A stretch of 60,110 nt of DNA. It comes from Promethearchaeota archaeon (GTDB taxonomy: Archaea; Asgardarchaeota; Lokiarchaeia; Sigyniarchaeales; SOKP01). Position 1 is the stretch's first letter. Each line of letters begins with the position of its first letter. The notes under the pieces are model-generated. The model saw only the letters and a program-made list of their open reading frames with translations. It was not told the origin of the DNA and did not search any database. Made by a program: the position numbers and the translations under genes. Positions 27,541-35,036 of this stretch are shown one piece after another. Where the stretch lies: contig JAHLWP010000025.1 of NCBI GenBank assembly GCA_019057865.1, positions 1 through 60,110 on the forward strand, in the 5' to 3' direction.

Positions 27541-28623
27541 ATTATAAAAGCACCAGAGAGAGTATTGAAAGCCATTAATCATGAGGAACCAGATAGAGTT
27601 CCTGCTTTTGAAAGTGCATTTACGAATTATACGATTATGAGACATTATGGCGTTGATCCTACTAAAGGTCGTGGTTATTATATAACTTATGATTTTTTCC
27701 GCAGAGCTCAAATAGATCTGGTTCTAAGTTATGTAAGTGTTTTTCCTAGAAAGTCTATGAAAGGCGGATATATCGATGAATATGGAAGATTCATGAAAAC
27801 TGAATATTATAAAGATGGAACGATGATATTAGCATATCATGGTGGATCTTTTGAGTCATTTGATGACTATGAAAGTTGGGAAAAGCCAAATCCATATTCT
27901 GAAGTGAGATTAAAACAATTTTTACTAGGGAGAGATGTTCAAAAGAAACTTAAAGATGAAGTATTTTCTATTCCTGCAACAGGAAGTATTTTTGAAAATA
28001 ACTGGGAAGGCTTCGGAATAGAAACATTTTCAAGAATATTAACTAATCCAAAGCAAACTAAAAAAATCTTTGATGATTATGGAACATTTACTCTCGAGCT
28101 TGTAAAATTACTAGCTGAAAATGATGCTAAAGTTATATTATTATGGGATGATTATGGTTTTAAAAGTGGTCTTTTCATGCCTCCTAGAAATTATAAGAAA
28201 TATGTGTTCCCTTGGTTAAAAAGAATATGTGATGCTGCTCATAAACGTGATTGTAAAATATTATTACATTCTGACGGAGATTTATCTGAAATTTTTAAGG
28301 ATATAATTAACTGTGGTGTTGATGCCATTAATCCTATAGAACCTACTACGGCGAATCCTGAGTATGATATCTTCAAATTGAATAAAAAATTTGGTGACAA
28401 AATAACTTTTTCTGGAAATTTAAATCCTGTAATGTTAGCACTGGGGAAGATATCTGAAATTGAGGAATACGCAAAGAGATTAATTCGGGAATTAGCACCC
28501 GGAGGAGGATACATTTTTGGGTCTGGTCATAGTATTCATCCAGCAGTAACGCTAGATCGATTTGAAGCAATGCAAAATATAAGAAGAAAATATGGAAATT
28601 ATCCGATATATATTCCTGATTAA
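27541..28623 (+). CDS. Uroporphyrinogen decarboxylase-superfamily methyltransferase-like protein, apparent ATT start
   Basis: A barrel protein related to uroporphyrinogen decarboxylase and to methylcobamide methyltransferases (MtaA/CmuA). It begins, in frame, IIKAPERVLKAINHEEPDRVP, the standard opening of the family; no ATG, GTG or TTG lies before that block, but GGGG (27532-27535) sits five bases ahead of ATT 27541, so I choose ATT. TTG 27565 would cut eight conserved residues. Its metal site reads HSDGDLS where MtaA-type enzymes have HxC, and the C-terminal motif is SGHSIHP without cysteine, so this copy may not bind zinc. Convergent with 28652. Confidence 0.8.
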   Translation: MIKAPERVLKAINHEEPDRVPAFESAFTNYTIMRHYGVDPTKGRGYYITYDFFRRAQIDLVLSYVSVFPRKSMKGGYIDEYGRFMKTEYYKDGTMILAYHGGSFESFDDYESWEKPNPYSEVRLKQFLLGRDVQKKLKDEVFSIPATGSIFENNWEGFGIETFSRILTNPKQTKKIFDDYGTFTLELVKLLAENDAKVILLWDDYGFKSGLFMPPRNYKKYVFPWLKRICDAAHKRDCKILLHSDGDLSEIFKDIINCGVDAINPIEPTTANPEYDIFKLNKKFGDKITFSGNLNPVMLALGKISEIEEYAKRLIRELAPGGGYIFGSGHSIHPAVTLDRFEAMQNIRRKYGNYPIYIPD

Positions 28624-28651
28624 AATTTTCTAAGCTTAAAATGTAAAATAA

Positions 28652-29695
28652 TTAATAAATTCCCATAGATTCTGTTAGTGCTTTAGCTATACTTAGATTT
28701 CTTATGGCTAAATCCTTAGGATAGAACGGCCACTCGCATCCTGCTGCGTACATGTACATCCCACCTGGCTTTCCTGCTTCAATAGTATTTGTTATTTCAT
28801 TATATACGCTCAAAATTGAATATATTTCACTCCCTAAAATTTGAGTGTTTGTATTTCCTCTTATACAGTTATTTTTTCCTATTTTTTCTTTAGCGATTTT
28901 CAAATCGATTTGATAATCCAAATCTAGAATTGTTGCTTTTGTCTTCGAAACTAGCTTTAGCATATCTCTCCCTTCTTTGTCGATTACTGAATTATCCCCG
29001 CAGATATGATATAAGACAGGCACATCCTTTTGAATATAATTAAACAATTCCTTTGTTGCTTCTAAACAACATTTTTCATACCTCATAGGGCCTATTTGAG
29101 AAATTGCAGAATCTCCTGCTCCAATTATGTTTGCTCCCGCTTCAATCTGTAATTTAGCAAATTCTTTTTGGATTGGAAGAATTCTTTCGATAAGTGCTTT
29201 TATTCTTTTTTCCCAATCAGAATGCTTACACAATTTAAGTACATTTACTAAACCAAATAGACAACATATTTCTGCAAATGGAGCCTCAATCCAACCAACA
29301 ATGCATTGCTTACCTCCTACTTTCGCTGAGAGTAATTTTACAGCCTCAACTCTATTTTGAATTCTTATATTTACTAATAACTCTGGTGTTTCAATAGATT
29401 CGAATTCTTCAATTTTTAAATGAGTTTTGGCAACAGGTGTATGGCTTTTCCAATCAATCTCAACACCCCATGCATTTGCTTCACGATAAGCATCTGTAGA
29501 TACATTAACATGATCTATTCCAAAGAATTCTGAACACCTTATCATTGAATTTACTAATATCTCTGGATTCTGACAATATTCGTGATTATAATCTACATTT
29601 GATAAGAAAGCAGCAAGATGCATAATAAATGGATTAAAAGGGATCTTCTCTGGTATTCCCTTAATTGCTGATAAAGTTAATTCTAATGAGTTCAT
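28652..29695 (-). CDS. Methylcobamide:CoM methyltransferase-like protein (MtaA/UroD family), intact Zn site
   Basis: A 347-residue UroD-superfamily protein with the MtaA-type zinc ligands: His and Cys in VLYHICGDNS and a third Cys in YAAGCEWPF near the C terminus. These enzymes move methyl groups between a corrinoid protein and a thiol acceptor. No corrinoid (B12-binding) protein or methyl donor enzyme is encoded within the window, so its partner must be elsewhere. It is translated 30 bases after the stop of the gene at 29726, on the same strand. Confidence 0.82.
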   Translation of the reverse strand: MNSLELTLSAIKGIPEKIPFNPFIMHLAAFLSNVDYNHEYCQNPEILVNSMIRCSEFFGIDHVNVSTDAYREANAWGVEIDWKSHTPVAKTHLKIEEFESIETPELLVNIRIQNRVEAVKLLSAKVGGKQCIVGWIEAPFAEICCLFGLVNVLKLCKHSDWEKRIKALIERILPIQKEFAKLQIEAGANIIGAGDSAISQIGPMRYEKCCLEATKELFNYIQKDVPVLYHICGDNSVIDKEGRDMLKLVSKTKATILDLDYQIDLKIAKEKIGKNNCIRGNTNTQILGSEIYSILSVYNEITNTIEAGKPGGMYMYAAGCEWPFYPKDLAIRNLSIAKALTESMGIY

Positions 29696-29725
29696 TTTCC
29701 TATCAGTTTCTAATTTTAATTTTAC

Positions 29726-30886
29726 TCAATAATCTCGAAATTCATTTGCAGCATCAAACATGGCAACAATATTTTGTGGAGGAACCTCTGCTGTTATATT
29801 ATGAATATTTGCCGCAATATAACCTCCTCCGGATTTAAAACAATCAATATTTCTCTTAACTTCTTCCCGAATTTGTTTAGGAGTGCCAAATGGAAGTGTT
29901 TGTTGCGTATTACATAAGCCTCCCCAAAATGTAATTATTTCACCAAACCTTCTTTTTAAACTACAAGGTTCCATGTCATAAGCGGAGATTTGAACAGGAT
30001 TATAAATATCATACCTAATTTCTGCCCAATGAGGTATAAATAGGGGAACAGATCCACAACAATGGTAATTGATCTTAACATCTGCTAGTTCATGTATTTT
30101 TTCAGAAAGTCTTTTTTCAATTGGTTTTATAACTTTCTCATATATTTTTAAATTCATAATCGGTCCTGCTTGTTCACCCAAATCTCCATTAATACACACA
30201 ACATCTATATATTCACCGACTTCATTTAAAAAAGTTATATTAAAATCTGTCCAGTATTTTAAAAGACATTCCATTGCGGTGATAATCAATTCTGGTTTTG
30301 TTAGTAAATATCTTAATGCTCTTGTAAAACCAAAAAGAAACGTTGTATATTCGTAAATACATCCTGTAGGTGGAGTAGATAATGCAAAATCGGTGGTTTC
30401 ACGCAACTTTCTCGCATAATCCCTTAATCCCTTGAATGGACTTTTATCTTTTCCGTTAGGCCAATCATAATTTTCAATTTCTTGAATGGTTTTAAAATCA
30501 GCTAATGGATGTATGACTGGATCATAATATAAAATTTCATCTAAATCCTTCTTTGCGTCATTTCCCCAAAAACAACCAAATTGATCATATAATCCTACGT
30601 ATTTTCCTTCATATTGTGGTTGGACATCATTTACATTTATCATCCCACCTAAGGGACGAACATATCTAATATCAATATTAAACCTTTCTAATAATTCTTC
30701 ACATGGTAATGCTATTTGTTGTACAAAATCACAATACTGAATATTATTATCCTGAATTTCCAGAAAATCTAACAACTTTTTATATGCTTTTATATGAATT
30801 CCCGATTGATGCCCTCCTAAATCAATCGGTACTTTATCTGGTTCTTTATGATTTAAGGTAGTATTTACTCTTTCTCTTGAATTCAT
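29726..30886 (-). CDS. Uroporphyrinogen decarboxylase-superfamily protein
   Basis: A 386-residue UroD-superfamily protein starting MNSRERVNTTLNHKEPDKVP, the same opening as its relatives here. The metal-site region reads NYHCCGSVPLF, keeping His and Cys, while the C-terminal block GGGYIAANIHNIT lacks the third cysteine and has HNI like the general UroD family. It likely forms a two-gene operon with 28652 and may methylate or demethylate a different substrate from its neighbours; that is inference. The ATG is followed by normal family spacing. Confidence 0.8.
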   Translation of the reverse strand: MNSRERVNTTLNHKEPDKVPIDLGGHQSGIHIKAYKKLLDFLEIQDNNIQYCDFVQQIALPCEELLERFNIDIRYVRPLGGMINVNDVQPQYEGKYVGLYDQFGCFWGNDAKKDLDEILYYDPVIHPLADFKTIQEIENYDWPNGKDKSPFKGLRDYARKLRETTDFALSTPPTGCIYEYTTFLFGFTRALRYLLTKPELIITAMECLLKYWTDFNITFLNEVGEYIDVVCINGDLGEQAGPIMNLKIYEKVIKPIEKRLSEKIHELADVKINYHCCGSVPLFIPHWAEIRYDIYNPVQISAYDMEPCSLKRRFGEIITFWGGLCNTQQTLPFGTPKQIREEVKRNIDCFKSGGGYIAANIHNITAEVPPQNIVAMFDAANEFRDY

Positions 30887-30973
30887 TAGTAAATATTTAT
30901 ATCATTTATTATAAATAATTTTTTTTTATCTAGATTTAAAAAAATATAAAAAAGGAGGAAAAAGTTTAGATAA

Positions 30974-31045
30974 ATGGCTTCTCAAATAACGACACCTAAA
31001 CCAATATTCCTCATCAGAACTCCAATAGAGAAAATTAGTTTTTAA
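30974..31045 (+). CDS. Possible micro-ORF (23 aa) between two genes
   Basis: A 23-codon frame on the plus strand, MASQITTPKPIFLIRTPIEK then ISF, in the gap between two minus-strand genes. AGGAGG lies upstream (about 15 bases before the ATG, a long spacing). The composition looks protein-like, and the final bases overlap the stop of the regulator gene on the other strand. Support is weak, and the frame may be chance. Confidence 0.25.
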   Translation: MASQITTPKPIFLIRTPIEKISF

Positions 31046-33045
31046 AACTCCGCTTCAAGTTGCTTAATCTCTGCAAAGAAAAGGTCCGCGATTACAATCC
31101 ATTTTCTTTTTGTATCAAGATCGCTTAAAGATTTATTTGTAGACTCTTTTCCTTTTTTAAGATACTCAACTGCTAACTCATAATTTCCTAATTCTTTATA
31201 ACAAATCCCTAATTTAATGTAAGTCTGATAAACATACCAATTTTTACTGCCTATCTCTATTGTTTTTAGGAATTCTTCAATAGCATGCGCATGTTCATTA
31301 AAGAACATTAGAATTTCACCATAGGTATCGTGATATGTAGCATTATCAGGCACGCGTTCTATAAGATTTTGAATAACGTTTAAAGATTCTTCCTTTTTAT
31401 TCAGATATTGTAACCAGCAGGCTTTATAATTTAGAAGATCATTATCTTCTGGATATTTTTCAATCATTTTTTCAATAATCTCTAAACCTGCTTCAGTGTT
31501 TCTCATTTCTTTAAGAATATATGCCCTTTTCATTTGGATGTTCTTTTCTTCTTGATGAAAATCTTTTAGCATTTTATCCAATAAAGTTAATACCTCTCTG
31601 TATCGATTTAAATTAATAAGGATTTTGTTTTTTGAATAATATAGATCAATGTCTTTGGGGTTCAATTTAATGGCTTTATCAATCTCCTTAAGAGCCTCAT
31701 CATAGTTGGCTCCTTTTTGCTCACTAAAGTCTACATGTTGAATCTTAAAATTATATGCCTGGATTTCTTGCCAAATTAATCCTTCCAATTTGTCATATGT
31801 ATCTATTAATTTTTTCTCTTTTTCAATTTTATATGCTAAGTATTGAATATAATCGGGTAAAAATTTCTTTAAAGCATATCTTAAACCATCGAAAAATAAA
31901 TTTTCACAGATCTCATCTAAAATGGCCTCAACTGTAAATTCCAATGTTAATGGAGGAGTTTCGTTTGGGTATTCTTCATATAAATTATGTAAATATGTGA
32001 ATTTAGCAATATGTTCCTCAACAATAGCATTAAGCATTCTTTCTAATTTCTCATTTGCTTGAAAGAAATAATTTTTATCTTTCTCTACTTCTAATTTAAA
32101 AAACTTTACAGGATAAATATCTTCCTCAACAATGCGGAGGATGGTGAAATTAAGTTTAATAAGACTAATATCATATTTCTTAGAAAAATCTTCTGGAGAA
32201 ATATGATGAGGAAACTCATTCGGATGATTTATTGAGAGAAAAAGTAAAACTTTGTTAAAATCTTCTTCCACGTCTAAAGTAGATTTAATCTTTTCATTTT
32301 CATAAGGTAATTTTAAAACATTATTGAGATATCGGAACTTAATATTATTATCCTTTATTTTAAATTTCTCGAAGAAATTTTTAGTCTTTTTAGTTATCTC
32401 CCTAATCCGTTTACTTTCTGCCTCTAAAATTGACTGTCTATCTAAATCATACTCTCTTAACATATCAGAATATGCTGATTTACCTAGTTGAGTAATTCTA
32501 TATTCTTTATTTTCCTTTTCTACAAATCCATCATCAATTAATAAATTCATATTTTTTGATAATGAAGATTGATTAATAGAAAGAGGTTCTTCAATAAAAT
32601 TTGCCCATTTACAATAAGTATTATTATAAACCATCCAAAGAATCCAATGGTCATAGTTCCTCTTGTTTGTGATTGCTTTAGGAGGATAACTTAATTTTCT
32701 TCGTGCAAACTTCGCTTGAGATAATTCATAAAATCTATCTTTGCCTTTAGGAGTAATCTGGTATTTATTATAAGTACTTTTATTGACATAACCTTCTTCA
32801 ATAAGAGTTTTCAAATAATTATATAATGTTGATTTTGAAAATACTGTATCAGATTCAGAATTTTCAATTGCGAAAAAGTCTGAACTTGTACATAATTCGT
32901 TGTTGTTTAACATCCAAAGAATTACTAATTTAAAATTAGGTTTACTCAACTTGGAAGGAGGTTCCAAAAGTTCATTCGGGGGATAATTGATTGTATTTTC
33001 CAAGATAATCTTCCAGTATTTTTCATAATAATTAGAGGTTCTCAA
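31042..33045 (-). CDS. Winged-helix (tandem) and TPR regulator
   Basis: A 667-residue protein. Two winged-helix DNA-binding domains lie at about residues 38-118 (KSTLYNYLKTLIEEGYVNKS, ITPKGKDRF) and 130-195 (LSKNMNLLIDDGFVEKENKE, ITQLGKSAY), a middle helical region follows, and from about 440 there are TPR repeats (EALKEIDKAIKLNPKDIDLY, YELAVEYLKKGKEST-like). Such proteins bind DNA through the tandem winged helices and partners through the TPR. The upstream DNA contains a perfect 14-bp palindrome and a long hairpin, which are good candidates for autoregulation. It is divergent from a small-protein operon at 33.4 kb. Confidence 0.8.
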   Translation of the reverse strand: MRTSNYYEKYWKIILENTINYPPNELLEPPSKLSKPNFKLVILWMLNNNELCTSSDFFAIENSESDTVFSKSTLYNYLKTLIEEGYVNKSTYNKYQITPKGKDRFYELSQAKFARRKLSYPPKAITNKRNYDHWILWMVYNNTYCKWANFIEEPLSINQSSLSKNMNLLIDDGFVEKENKEYRITQLGKSAYSDMLREYDLDRQSILEAESKRIREITKKTKNFFEKFKIKDNNIKFRYLNNVLKLPYENEKIKSTLDVEEDFNKVLLFLSINHPNEFPHHISPEDFSKKYDISLIKLNFTILRIVEEDIYPVKFFKLEVEKDKNYFFQANEKLERMLNAIVEEHIAKFTYLHNLYEEYPNETPPLTLEFTVEAILDEICENLFFDGLRYALKKFLPDYIQYLAYKIEKEKKLIDTYDKLEGLIWQEIQAYNFKIQHVDFSEQKGANYDEALKEIDKAIKLNPKDIDLYYSKNKILINLNRYREVLTLLDKMLKDFHQEEKNIQMKRAYILKEMRNTEAGLEIIEKMIEKYPEDNDLLNYKACWLQYLNKKEESLNVIQNLIERVPDNATYHDTYGEILMFFNEHAHAIEEFLKTIEIGSKNWYVYQTYIKLGICYKELGNYELAVEYLKKGKESTNKSLSDLDTKRKWIVIADLFFAEIKQLEAEF

Positions 33046-33082
33046 TTAAAAATAGTATAAAAATCTATAAAAATGTTTCTAT

Positions 33083-33119
33083 CCAAAAACTTCTCCGAGA
33101 CTCCAATTGGAGTTTTTGG
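33083..33119. promoter_or_regulatory. Palindromic operator candidate upstream of winged-helix/TPR gene
   Basis: Two nested symmetric elements occur 38 to 74 bases upstream of the regulator start. ACTCCAATTGGAGT (33100-33113) is an exact 14-bp palindrome, and CCAAAAACT (33083-33091) pairs as an inverted repeat with AGTTTTTGG (33111-33119). A winged-helix regulator whose gene starts beside such a site often represses itself. This is inference from symmetry and position. Confidence 0.5.
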
Positions 33120-33272
33120 AGAAAAACTATATATTAAACTCTGATCTAATAAATATTAATAAATAAACGTAAAAATAAAAAAACACTGATACAAATTATA
33201 CTGTTCTTGTAAAAACTATTTGTCAACTATATAGAAAGGTAATTCAAGAAGAGAATAGAGGGCGTAGTTAAA

Positions 33273-33317
33273 GGAGAGCTCAGTTGTTCATATTCAGAAT
33301 AACAATTTGAGCTCTCC
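33273..33317. repeat. Long stem-loop in the divergent intergenic region
   Basis: GGAGAGCTCA (33273-33282) is the exact complement of TGAGCTCTCC (33308-33317), and the inner bases TTGTT and AACAA add five pairs after a small bulge. Stem plus loop span 45 bases. It lies between the divergent regulator and the small operon, about 80 bases before the first CTG-start frame, so it could be a leader RNA structure, a processing site, or a second operator. No T-run follows, so it does not look like a terminator. The rest of the 33046-33394 gap shows only an A/T-rich TATA-like stretch (ACTATATATTAAACT). Confidence 0.6.
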
Positions 33318-33394
33318 ACATTAAAATTACGAATTAGATAAATTTATGTTTATAATTATGTAAAAAATTTGAAATAAAAAAGAGGTGGTTAAAT

Positions 33395-33622
33395 CTGACA
33401 GAAGTTAAGAAAGTAATATCATATGAATTAAAAGAACTCTTATCTGAAATTAAGGAAGAGGAAATTAAGAGAGAATCGATAAATCAGCTTAGTTAAATCT
33501 ATACAACTCCAGATGATTTGGATTTAATAGATAAGAAAAGAGAACTGAAAAGATGGAAAAAGTCTCTTGATTATTATTATTTACATCCCGAGAAATTTAG
33601 ATTTAGTTTTAAGGATCTATAA
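33395..33622 (+). pseudogene. Small ORF (74 codons plus) with apparent CTG start, interrupted by one in-frame TAA
   Basis: From CTG 33395 the frame reads LTEVKKVISYELKELLSEIK and continues to NQLS, then TAA at 33494-33496, then resumes without shift as IYTTPDDLDLIDKKRELKRW to a second TAA at 33620. Both halves have the charged, helical composition of a real protein, so one codon appears to have become a stop. GAGGTG (33382-33387) lies seven bases before the CTG. The leader resembles that of the gene at 34080 (LIESKK after the same GAGGTGGTTAA). It may be a pseudogene, a sequencing error, or two short products. Confidence 0.5.
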
Positions 33623-33672
33623 GTAAATAAACTAACAATTTTTTTTATAAAAATAAAAAAGGGGTGAAAAAA

Positions 33673-34056
33673 ATGCAACAAATTATTAGTAAAAAACACA
33701 ATCCAATTAATCCATCTATAATATGCGGTATTTGTCGAGCCGAAGTTAAGAATAAGGCATCAATCTACCATTCAGGAGTATATACTAGAGTTATCTGCGA
33801 AAAATGTTTCAAAAAATTTTCTTCAAATGATATTGAGTTGATGGTAAACCTTTTCACTGCTTTTGGTGGATATTTTGGTAAACATAAGAAACCTGAGTAT
33901 ATACTATATATAATCCTAAAGGAATTAAAAGAAAAATCTAAGTATAGAGAAAACTCTTTTGGTGCTGCAGAAATCAAGTTGCAGCTACTTCATAAAGCTT
34001 TATTATATGGTATTTCTCCCGAAAAATTCTTTCAAGGACTAAAAACAATTATTTAA
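33673..34056 (+). CDS. Small zinc-finger protein (CxxC...CxxC)
   Basis: A 127-residue protein with a four-cysteine zinc site, ICGICRAEVKN then VICEKCFKKF (about residues 19-53), followed by helices (YILYIILKELKEKSK, AAEIKLQLLHKALL). Start at ATG 33673, since the upstream GTG (33664) sits inside the GGGGTGA ribosome-binding site. No family name is recognised. It sits between two short CTG-start frames in what looks like a three-gene operon that diverges from the winged-helix/TPR regulator, and it may bind nucleic acid or protein. Confidence 0.65.
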   Translation: MQQIISKKHNPINPSIICGICRAEVKNKASIYHSGVYTRVICEKCFKKFSSNDIELMVNLFTAFGGYFGKHKKPEYILYIILKELKEKSKYRENSFGAAEIKLQLLHKALLYGISPEKFFQGLKTII

Positions 34057-34079
34057 TAATATTAAAGGAGGTGGTTAAT

Positions 34080-34277
34080 CTGATAGAGAGTAAGAAACTA
34101 GTAATCCCGGACTTAAAAGAAAATAAAAAGGCAATTTTAGACAATTTATCAGATTTCAGGTTTAATAATAATGCAAAAGAAAATTCAAAGAAAGCTATTA
34201 TTAAAATATCAACATATTCTTATGGAAGTAATGGCAAGATTTGGCATTATTTGTCTAAATTGACTAAAAAGGAATAA
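34080..34277 (+). CDS. Small hypothetical protein (65 aa), apparent CTG start
   Basis: A basic short protein: LIESKKLVIPDLKENKKAIL and then a Lys/Asn-rich stretch ending in WHYLSKLTKKE. GGAGGTG (34067-34073) lies six bases before CTG 34080, the same spacing used for TTG in the MBL genes. The alternative GTG 34071 would start inside the Shine-Dalgarno. No domain is recognised. It ends 24 bases after the zinc-finger gene and closes the small operon. Confidence 0.55.
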   Translation: MIESKKLVIPDLKENKKAILDNLSDFRFNNNAKENSKKAIIKISTYSYGSNGKIWHYLSKLTKKE

Positions 34278-34283
34278 TTATCT

Positions 34284-34320
34284 GTTTTTTATATCTTTTT
34301 CATTTTTTATTTTTTATTTT
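34284..34320 (+). terminator. Multiple oligo-T tracts after the small operon
   Basis: Four T-runs (TTTTTT, CTTTTT, CATTTTTTATTTTTTATTTT) follow the last small gene within 45 bases. Repeated T-tracts without a stem are the usual archaeal terminator form. The GTPase gene then starts from its own promoter about 100 bases later. Confidence 0.6.
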
Positions 34321-34422
34321 ATTGATTTCTAATGCAATAAACTAAAATTTTATATAAAGAAAAATTCAATCTTACATTAAGCAAGTTTTGTTTAATAGTA
34401 CATATATCAACAATTTCAGTAA

Positions 34423-34962
34423 ATGAATGAAACAGCAGAAAAGTTTCGATTTAAGATTACAGTTATAGGAGATGGACAAGTAGGGAAAACGTCCTTAATA
34501 CAAAAGTTCACAAAAGGTTCTTTTCAGGAGGATTATATCAAGACTATAGGAGCCCAATTCTCTGTATATGACAAGGTGATAAAGGAAGATAAAATTAGAT
34601 TATTATTCTGGGATATAGCCGGTCAGGACAGTTTCAATTTTTTGCGTCCTTCTTTTTTTAAAAATAGTGTAGCTGCTATTATTGTATATAGTTTAGAAGA
34701 AAATGAACTTGGTGAAGACAGTTTTGCTCATATTCCTGATTGGTATTCAGACATTAATCAATTTTGCGGAGATCTTCCAGTAGTTATGTTCGCTAACAAA
34801 GTTGATTTAATTGATGAGAATAGTATAGATCATTCTGAAATCCAAGAAATTGTGGACAAGCAAAATTTTATTGGATATTATATAACCTCTGCAAAAACTG
34901 GTCAAGGAGTCATAAACGCATTTAACGCAATCATTGATGTATTATATAACAAATATAAATAA
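34423..34962 (+). CDS. Ras/Rab-type small GTPase (Asgard eukaryotic-signature protein)
   Basis: A 179-residue GTPase with every G-motif: G1 GDGQVGKTS (16-24), the switch I threonine in IKTIGAQF, G3 WDIAGQ (63-68) retaining the catalytic Gln68, G4 NKVD (125-128) and G5 SAK (156-158). There is no C-terminal cysteine, so it is not prenylated in the eukaryotic manner. Such Ras/Rab-like GTPases are abundant in Asgard archaea and are linked to membrane and cytoskeleton control in eukaryotes. It lies 74 bases ahead of a TPR protein with a roadblock/longin-like tail on the same strand, a natural regulator or effector partner. Confidence 0.92.
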   Translation: MNETAEKFRFKITVIGDGQVGKTSLIQKFTKGSFQEDYIKTIGAQFSVYDKVIKEDKIRLLFWDIAGQDSFNFLRPSFFKNSVAAIIVYSLEENELGEDSFAHIPDWYSDINQFCGDLPVVMFANKVDLIDENSIDHSEIQEIVDKQNFIGYYITSAKTGQGVINAFNAIIDVLYNKYK

Positions 34963-35036
34963 TTATCTTCAACTCAATAAGGATCAGATTAAAAAGGCTT
35001 TTAAGCAAATATAACTTCTTTTTTTAATTGAAATTT

